Below are positions 58,946-64,000 of a DNA stretch of 64,000 nt, one piece after another; positions within the stretch are counted from its first letter, which is position 1, and each line of letters starts with the position of its first letter. Source of the DNA: Wolbachia endosymbiont of Ctenocephalides felis wCfeF (lineage in GTDB: Bacteria > Pseudomonadota > Alphaproteobacteria > Rickettsiales > Anaplasmataceae); assembly GCA_028571325.1 (NCBI GenBank), contig CP116767.1:1-64000 (forward strand), in the 5' to 3' direction. The notes under the pieces were generated by a model. The model was not told the origin of the DNA. It made no database searches and saw only the letters and a program-made list of their open reading frames with translations. The translations under genes and the position numbers were made by a program.

Positions 58946-59629
58946 TTACACCCTCGATTCTTGTTTAGAATGTTTATTGATGGGTTCAACAAGAAGCTTT
59001 TGACTAACCTTTCCAACACCATACCCTACTGATGCACCAACTGCTGCAGCTGCAAGAAATACAGCAACAGCAGCACCAACAGGAGTTAAAGTAGCAGCAC
59101 CTGCAAGATATGCTATGCTCAAACCTAAGAATAAACCAATTGTTGCACTAATGCCAACAAAATATATGTTGGTGCTTGGTTCGGAACTATCTTTAGTATC
59201 AAAAGCTGATCCCTGCTGCTTATTTTTCTGGCCACTACTACCTTCAAGTTTAAAATCATTCTCATTGCTGGCTGTACCTATAGGCAGCTTTTGCATGCTT
59301 TCTTCGATCCTACCAAGTCCTTTCTGTACTACTTCTTTCAATAGTGCTGTTATATTAGTAGGTAGAAACTTAGAAGTGGATTTATCGTATCTTCGTATAA
59401 TCTGTAAAAATTCTTTCAATTTTTCTGCCTCAGTTCTGTTAGCAATACTATCAATATCGATATTATCGGCAAGAAGTATGAACCAAGTATGATACTCATC
59501 AACACATTTTTTTAACTTATCAGTAGGGTTCTCTATAAGCTTACTGTACCCATCTATGATACCCATTGCTTTTTTGGACTGTTCCAATAAACCACTTTTT
59601 GATACATGGCTGTCCAAAAATTTTTGCAA
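58946..59629 (-). CDS. Wolbachia-type membrane protein, possibly cut by the IS110 element
   Basis: A 227-residue protein with no recognised family. The N-terminal 110 residues are helical, then a Ser/Asn/Lys-rich linker, then two long Ala/Gly/Val helices (about 145-205), ending in a polar tail (KHSKQESRV). The only start is a TTG at 59629, nine bases from the transposase stop and in the same frame as it. It therefore looks like the remains of a longer gene whose 5' part lay across the IS110 insertion, or a gene now led by the element. Its linker-plus-hairpin design resembles the protein at 45.8 kb. Confidence 0.6.
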   Translation of the reverse strand: MQKFLDSHVSKSGLLEQSKKAMGIIDGYSKLIENPTDKLKKCVDEYHTWFILLADNIDIDSIANRTEAEKLKEFLQIIRRYDKSTSKFLPTNITALLKEVVQKGLGRIEESMQKLPIGTASNENDFKLEGSSGQKNKQQGSAFDTKDSSEPSTNIYFVGISATIGLFLGLSIAYLAGAATLTPVGAAVAVFLAAAAVGASVGYGVGKVSQKLLVEPINKHSKQESRV

Positions 59630-59635
59630 GCACTT

Positions 59636-60982
59636 CTAACAAACTCCCTCTATTAGTTCCTGTTTTTTTATTAAAGTATAACCAAGTTCACTGGCCTTTT
59701 TGCTTAAATTCTTCAATACTCTCTCCTTATACAGTTTCTCATAGTAGTCAATCCCTCTCTCAACATACTCTTGTCCATACTTTAACATACTGTAGAAGAT
59801 ACATGCCAATTTCCTTGCCGTAGCAGTAATCGCTTTTGGTGCCCCTAGCCGTTTCTTTAATCTTCTACAATATGCACCTATTCCACTGTTGCTTCTTGAC
59901 ACACAGTGAGCAGCCATTCGAAACGCATTCGCAGCACGATTAATGACTTTACGCGTTCTTGTACTAAACACTTTTTCCCCTGTGATTTTATTAGCAGGGC
60001 TGAGTCCTAACCACGATGAAAAGTGTTTTTCTGTCCGCCATCTATTTGGGTTTATACCTGTTTCTGAAATTATTGTTTGTATGGTTACTACATCAAGTCC
60101 TGGAACTTTAGTGAAATCCATACCAGTTATTCGGTGCAGTTCCTCATGCAAAGCAAAGTTTGGCTTACTTTTGCTATTCTTATTCTTTTCCTTACTCGGC
60201 TGTTTACTTTCGCCAGATTTTGTTTCAAACGTTTTGTAATAGGCCTCAATATTTCTATCACATTCTGCTATTTTTTCTTGATAAATATTATATAGTTCAA
60301 ATTCTTGCTTTAGCGTGAATAAGTGTTCCTCTCTGTAGTCACCAGCTAACGCTTTTGCTATAGTAGACTGATCATTTTTTATTCGCGCATCCCTGAATTC
60401 GGCCAATTTTTCAGGATCTCTTTCGCCTTCAATTATAGCCTTGATAATTTTCATACCAGTTACCCCAGTAATATCTCTTATGACTTTATGCAGTTGAACA
60501 TTCATTTGAATTAACGCCTTTTGCATACGCAGAACATGTGTAGATGCACTTTCAGTAAGATTTTTACGTTGCCACACGTAACTACGCAATACACACATCT
60601 GATTATCCGGCCTAAATGATCCATGAAGCAATCCATAGCTGTGCAACTGTTGGAGCCATTGACAATCTTGAACGTCAGACTTCCTACCGGGTACATTCTT
60701 TACATGCCTTGCATTTACCAACTTTACCTCAAGTTCATATGACTCAAGTATTTGAAATAATGCTATCCAATACACTCCTGTTGATTCCATAGCTACAGTT
60801 GTAACTTTACACTTTTTCAACCATCGTGCTAAATTATGAAGGTCTTTAGTGAAGCAGCCAAATTTCTGAATGCGTTGTTCATCTTTTCCTTCTGGTACAC
60901 ATACATAATGTACAGATGAACCGACATCTATTCCCGCTGCATCAGGATTCATTACTTCTAATTTACTTTTTATTTTTGCCAT
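59636..60982 (-). CDS. IS110-family DEDD transposase
   Basis: A 448-residue recombinase, full length for the family. The RuvC-like N-terminal domain has the DEDD set D19, E66, D103 and D106. The C-terminal Transposase_20 domain begins LHRITGMDFTKVPGLDVVTIQ and includes SSWLGLSPANKITGEKVFSTRTRKVINRAANAFRMAA and the ARKLACIFYSMLKYG helix. Both domains are intact, so the element may be active. Strong GGGGGAA lies six bases before the ATG. Confidence 0.95.
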   Translation of the reverse strand: MAKIKSKLEVMNPDAAGIDVGSSVHYVCVPEGKDEQRIQKFGCFTKDLHNLARWLKKCKVTTVAMESTGVYWIALFQILESYELEVKLVNARHVKNVPGRKSDVQDCQWLQQLHSYGLLHGSFRPDNQMCVLRSYVWQRKNLTESASTHVLRMQKALIQMNVQLHKVIRDITGVTGMKIIKAIIEGERDPEKLAEFRDARIKNDQSTIAKALAGDYREEHLFTLKQEFELYNIYQEKIAECDRNIEAYYKTFETKSGESKQPSKEKNKNSKSKPNFALHEELHRITGMDFTKVPGLDVVTIQTIISETGINPNRWRTEKHFSSWLGLSPANKITGEKVFSTRTRKVINRAANAFRMAAHCVSRSNSGIGAYCRRLKKRLGAPKAITATARKLACIFYSMLKYGQEYVERGIDYYEKLYKERVLKNLSKKASELGYTLIKKQELIEGVC

Positions 60983-61229
60983 ATCAAGTTCCCCCTATAT
61001 AATTTATAATGTAGAAGCACTTTAGCTTGGAGCGGTTAGATTATACAATCTTCTAAACGAGGTAGTCTACAAGGACTCCATCAATGGTTTAACCGTTCCT
61101 TCCAAAACCATGCTTGTATACGGGCACTTAAGGCACCATTGTGCTGGTCGGTTATAACTGCAAAAGCGCTTCCACAAAATTATACTTCAAGACTGCTAAA
61201 AACAGAAGTAGTGGAGTTTCTTTCAGGGT
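60983..61229 (-). ncRNA. Candidate bridge-RNA region of the IS110 element
   Basis: The non-coding side upstream of the transposase. It is 247 bp, has no ORF, and contains several self-complementary stretches. This is where IS110 elements encode the bridge RNA that pairs with target and donor. The position is the evidence; I did not fold it. Confidence 0.4.
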
Positions 61230-62075
61230 TTAACAGACTTTGTCTGTTCGTTGCTTGTAAAATACATATGATTGATCTTTAACTGCACGTTCAGCATCTT
61301 CGCTTGACAATTTATCACTTTTTGGTAGATGATCATTGTTTTGATTGTCATCTGAACTTTCTAGTTGTGTGCTTTCACCATGAAATTCAGACTTACCATT
61401 AGCAGAATTAATAACATCTGCCCCTCCAGCATTAATATCAATGTCCTCTAGTTCCGGTTGGTGGTTAGCATTTTCACCACTCTGGGAATTATCCCCATTA
61501 TTTAATCGAATGGATGGTTTTTCTTTATTTGTAGTATTGCCACCAAAATGTATCGTAAGATTAGGAAATCTACCGCTATTTTTTAATTCATTTAAGGCTT
61601 TTATACCTTCATGTCCAATATTGCTGTTCCGTAAATCAAGGTGAGTAAGACTTTTAAGTTTATCATTGTTTAACGCCTGAACTAGAGCCAGTGCACCTTC
61701 ATGTCCAATATTGTTGGAACTTAAATTAAGGTGAGTAAGATTTTTAAGTTTATCATTGTTTAACGCCTGAACTAGAGCCAGTGCACCTTCATGTCCAATA
61801 TTGTTGAAACCTAAATTAAGGCAAGCAAGATTTTTAAGTTTATCATTGTTTAACGCCTGAACTAGAGCCAGTGCACCTTCATGTCCAATATTGTTGAAAC
61901 CTAAATTAAGGTGAGTAAGATTTTTAAATTTATTATTGTTTAATACCTGAACTAGAGCCAGTACACCTTCATGTCCAATATTACTGTTTACCAAACTAAA
62001 CGTAGTAATATGTGAAGTATCACGCTCGTACTTTTGCAATTCGGATATTAATGTTTTTTTTTGCAGATGTAGCAT
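61230..62075 (-). CDS. Leucine-rich repeat protein (RNI type)
   Basis: A 281-residue protein with five ribonuclease-inhibitor-type repeats of 30 residues (about 30-170); each has the core NIGHEGALALVQALNN and LTHLNL. The DNA repeat period is exactly 90 bp with very few differences, so the array expanded recently. The C-terminal ~110 residues are Asn/Asp/Ser-rich. No signal peptide. RNI-type LRR proteins mimic host protein-binding scaffolds, so an effector role is possible but unproven. The last residues (YKQRTDKVC) end at the IS110 element, so the true C-terminus may have been lost. ATG 62075 lacks a clear ribosome site. Confidence 0.85.
   Translation of the reverse strand: MLHLQKKTLISELQKYERDTSHITTFSLVNSNIGHEGVLALVQVLNNNKFKNLTHLNLGFNNIGHEGALALVQALNNDKLKNLACLNLGFNNIGHEGALALVQALNNDKLKNLTHLNLSSNNIGHEGALALVQALNNDKLKSLTHLDLRNSNIGHEGIKALNELKNSGRFPNLTIHFGGNTTNKEKPSIRLNNGDNSQSGENANHQPELEDIDINAGGADVINSANGKSEFHGESTQLESSDDNQNNDHLPKSDKLSSEDAERAVKDQSYVFYKQRTDKVC
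61611..61990. repeat. 90-bp tandem repeats in the LRR gene
   Basis: Units begin at ATGTCCAATA positions 61611, 61701, 61791, 61881 and 61971 on the plus strand, exactly 90 bp apart. They differ by only a few bases (for example GTGAGTAAG versus GCAAGCAAG). Confidence 0.9.
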
Positions 62076-62472
62076 TAAGTATATTTAACTCATGGTTTGT
62101 GATATATGTATCAAGAAACATTTTTATACCTTATATTATTTATATCAATACATAAAAATTATAGCTAATATTTTAATCATTGTCAAATATGTTAATAAAT
62201 TGCACGAAAACTTGTAGAAAACACCAGGTTTTGTAGCGTTATAGAAAATCCAATTATTTACTCTTTACAAAAACCGCAAAAAAGTACCTATATTTGTGAG
62301 AACAAGCCGCATAAAAATATGGTTGTGAAAATAGAAGCTTGAAATTGTTACAGCAAAGTTAGGTAAATTGGTTCGTATATAAACGTGGTAGAAGTAAGCT
62401 AATATAGCTGGTTTTGCGCTGTATTAAATTACTATAAACAAAAGTTCGCACAAGTTACAAGGTTTATTGTCT

Positions 62473-62790
62473 AATACCAACGGTAATAGGACAAATAAAG
62501 GTACCGTTTTGCCAGTCAACAATGGTACCATTCCAGCGCCTCCTCCTGCCATCCCAGTGCCTCCTTTTTTTGTCATCCAAGTAACCCTTTTCCTGTCATT
62601 CCAGTGCCTCCCTCTCTTGTCATCCCAGTGCTCGACACTGGGATCTAGTTTTCCATAAAAATGGTGCGTCTTAACATAACTTTTATGCTCACTAACCTAA
62701 TAAAATTTCTAGATTCCAGCGTCACGCGCTGGAATGACAAGGTTATGGGTGTCACCCAAGTAGCTGGCACTGGAATCCAAAATACTACTC
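62473..62790. repeat. Family-B/C/D repeat cluster
   Basis: Contains family C (TAATACCAACGGTAATAGGAC, GGTACCGTTTTGCCAGTCAAC), degenerate TGCCATCCCAGTGCC units, a TGTCATCCCAGTGCTCGACACTGGGATC hairpin, and family D (62640-62725), ending in ATTCCAGCGTCACGCGCTGGAAT at about 62714-62738. 62076-62472 to its left is AT-rich and holds nothing I can identify. Confidence 0.7.
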
Positions 62791-62799
62791 TAGCTATAA

Positions 62800-63262
62800 A
62801 TATTTAAGAAATTTACCAAACGAGAAAAAAAGCAAAAGAAGCCCCGTGGCGGCTAGTTATTTACTTTTGTGTCGAAATGTTGGCGTTTTTTTATCCTAAA
62901 CGCTTAATAAGTGCGACTTAGCTGCTTTTTAATGCAACTTAACCTTAGCCATAAACGTTTAAGAAACTCACTAAGCAGAAAAAAAGCAAAAGAAACCCCG
63001 AGTAGCTAGTTATTCACTATCTATCTTATGATATTGGCGTTTTTGATGTCTTAAACGACTTATAAGCGCGTTTCAGCTTGTATAGGCAAAAAACCAGAAG
63101 TTTTAAAAAGACATAAGGTGCACATAGTGCAAAAAATTAAACATGAGACGCCAAATATGCTAAGTTTTTTTCTCATTTAATCTGCACAGACTGAAGATAA
63201 ATAATAGCTTCAGTCTCGTTATAAGGGGACTGAAGGAGTTTGTCAAGTAGTTTTTTTGCATA
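62800..63262 (-). repeat. Dispersed promoter-bearing repeat, copy 8
   Basis: Full-length two-module copy: TTGACA at 63246-63241 and TATAAC at 63223-63218, 17 bp apart, reading leftward. Both CGGGG...TTTTGC tracts are present. It is the best match to copy 1 beside dnaA. Confidence 0.87.
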
Positions 63263-63291
63263 TGCCAAAGCTGGTTTACTATGCGCGAAAT

Positions 63292-64000
63292 CTATTGTGC
63301 AGCCGCGTTTTTTTCTTCAGCTTGGGGATTCATAACACACACAACTGGCGTATGGTCGGATGGGCTTTCCAGCTTGCGCAGCCTGCTATCTATATAACAC
63401 GTTTCCAACCTGTCAATAGCTTGCGGTGATAGCAACATATGATCTATTCGCATTCCTTGATTATTTCTTAGTGAACTGCCTTGGTAGTGCCACCAGGTAA
63501 ACTGTTGCAAATTCGGGTGGGATGTCCTAAATGCGTCTTTAAACCCGAGATTCAGGATTGCCCTTAATTTCTCGCGTTCTTTTATATGAAAACACACTTG
63601 ACCATTCAGTAACATTGGGTCAAAAACGTCAATTTCGTCCGGTGCAACATTGTAGTCGCCAGCTATAATAGTTAGCTCCTCATTCTCCAGCAAATAGCTC
63701 ATTCTTTCGTGTAGGTTATCGAAAAACTTGAGTTTATACGCAAACGCGTGAGAGTCTGGGCTTTGACCATTTGGAACGTATACGCTTCCTACTTTTATCT
63801 TCTGATGATTGTACTTTACTTTGCACTCTATATAACGTGCTTCTTGATAGCCTTCTACGATGTCAATTTTAAATTTCTCTAGTATCGGATGTTTAGATAA
63901 AACACAAACACCATTTCTTGCAACTTGCCCATAGACGGCGCATTCATACCCGAGCTTCTCTATTTCCACATAAGGAAATTGCTCTTCCGTGCACTTTATC
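63292..64000 (-). CDS. xthA: Exodeoxyribonuclease III, 5' end beyond window
   Basis: An AP endonuclease / 3'-exonuclease of base-excision repair. Visible motifs are SVYVPNGQSPDS, IAGDYNVAPDEIDVFDP (catalytic Asp/Asn), and SDHTPVVCVM (catalytic SDH near the end). The N-terminal ~30 residues of the family (WNVNSIRAR region) are missing because the gene runs off the right edge; the frame remains open to base 64000, reading KCTEEQFPYVEIEKLGYEC, which matches the interior of ExoIII. Confidence 0.93.
   Translation of the reverse strand, partial: IKCTEEQFPYVEIEKLGYECAVYGQVARNGVCVLSKHPILEKFKIDIVEGYQEARYIECKVKYNHQKIKVGSVYVPNGQSPDSHAFAYKLKFFDNLHERMSYLLENEELTIIAGDYNVAPDEIDVFDPMLLNGQVCFHIKEREKLRAILNLGFKDAFRTSHPNLQQFTWWHYQGSSLRNNQGMRIDHMLLSPQAIDRLETCYIDSRLRKLESPSDHTPVVCVMNPQAEEKNAAAQ

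Larger units (their letters stand above)
59636..61229 (-). mobile_element. IS110-family insertion element (limits approximate)
   Basis: One transposase gene plus 247 bp of upstream non-coding DNA (60983-61229). In IS110 elements this side encodes the bridge RNA that selects target and donor sites. The flanking host genes run right up to both edges. I cannot fix the exact termini because IS110 elements have no terminal inverted repeats and no target duplication. Confidence 0.7.

Overview
The window looks like the chromosome of an insect-type Wolbachia (Rickettsiales, Alphaproteobacteria). The DNA is AT-rich. The genes are an alphaproteobacterial housekeeping set: dnaA, sucA, nuoD, a 1,560-residue NAD-glutamate dehydrogenase, a pleD-type diguanylate cyclase, 5-aminolevulinate synthase, ispH and a HemY/mitofilin pair. 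They lie in small scattered operons and are interrupted by ankyrin and leucine-rich-repeat genes, an IS110 element, a group II intron and several families of dispersed palindromic repeats. Base 1 is the first base of dnaA, so this is probably the conventional start of a circular genome. I see no oriC next to dnaA.

Layout. 1-11.7 kb: dnaA, an ankyrin membrane protein, sucA, an isolated gene-transfer-agent-like tail gene (DUF2460), a DsbA-like oxidoreductase, an ATPase fused to a PD-(D/E)XK-like domain, ubiD and a patatin phospholipase. 12.4-21.2 kb: nuoD, NAD-GDH, a TatA/B-like gene, pleD and a frameshifted ankyrin gene. 21.2-22.6 kb: a palindromic repeat split by a 613-nt group II intron with no ORF. 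22.6-34.4 kb: ispH, ftsI, dapA (carrying an in-frame palindromic insertion), ssb, tRNA-Arg, a three-gene operon resembling the inner-membrane platform of type IV pili/type II secretion, then hemY, a mitofilin-like gene and lolC. 35.1-46.9 kb: a HExxH metalloprotease candidate, tsaD, a type I secretion ABC exporter, a phosphohexomutase, a coiled-coil protein, rimM-efp-degenerate suhB, hemA and a Ser-rich membrane protein. 47.7-58.7 kb: a frameshifted membrane protein, sodB, an M16 peptidase, tRNA-Val, a CDF transporter, a membrane protein, a pair of His/Cys-rich HDSGNTVV proteins, argS and nhaC. 58.9-64 kb: a truncated-looking membrane protein, an IS110 insertion, an LRR protein and partial xthA.

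The most unusual non-coding signal is a dispersed ~450-bp repeat present eight times. Every copy carries a sigma70-type promoter (TTGACA, exactly 17 bp, then a -10 hexamer; one copy is the perfect TATAAT) firing into the repeat body, so these look like transcribed units and not inert spacers. Two of these copies sit in ~787-bp near-identical inverted repeats about 26.8 kb apart, a substrate for chromosomal inversion. All functional assignments come from reading motifs by eye; no database search was run.
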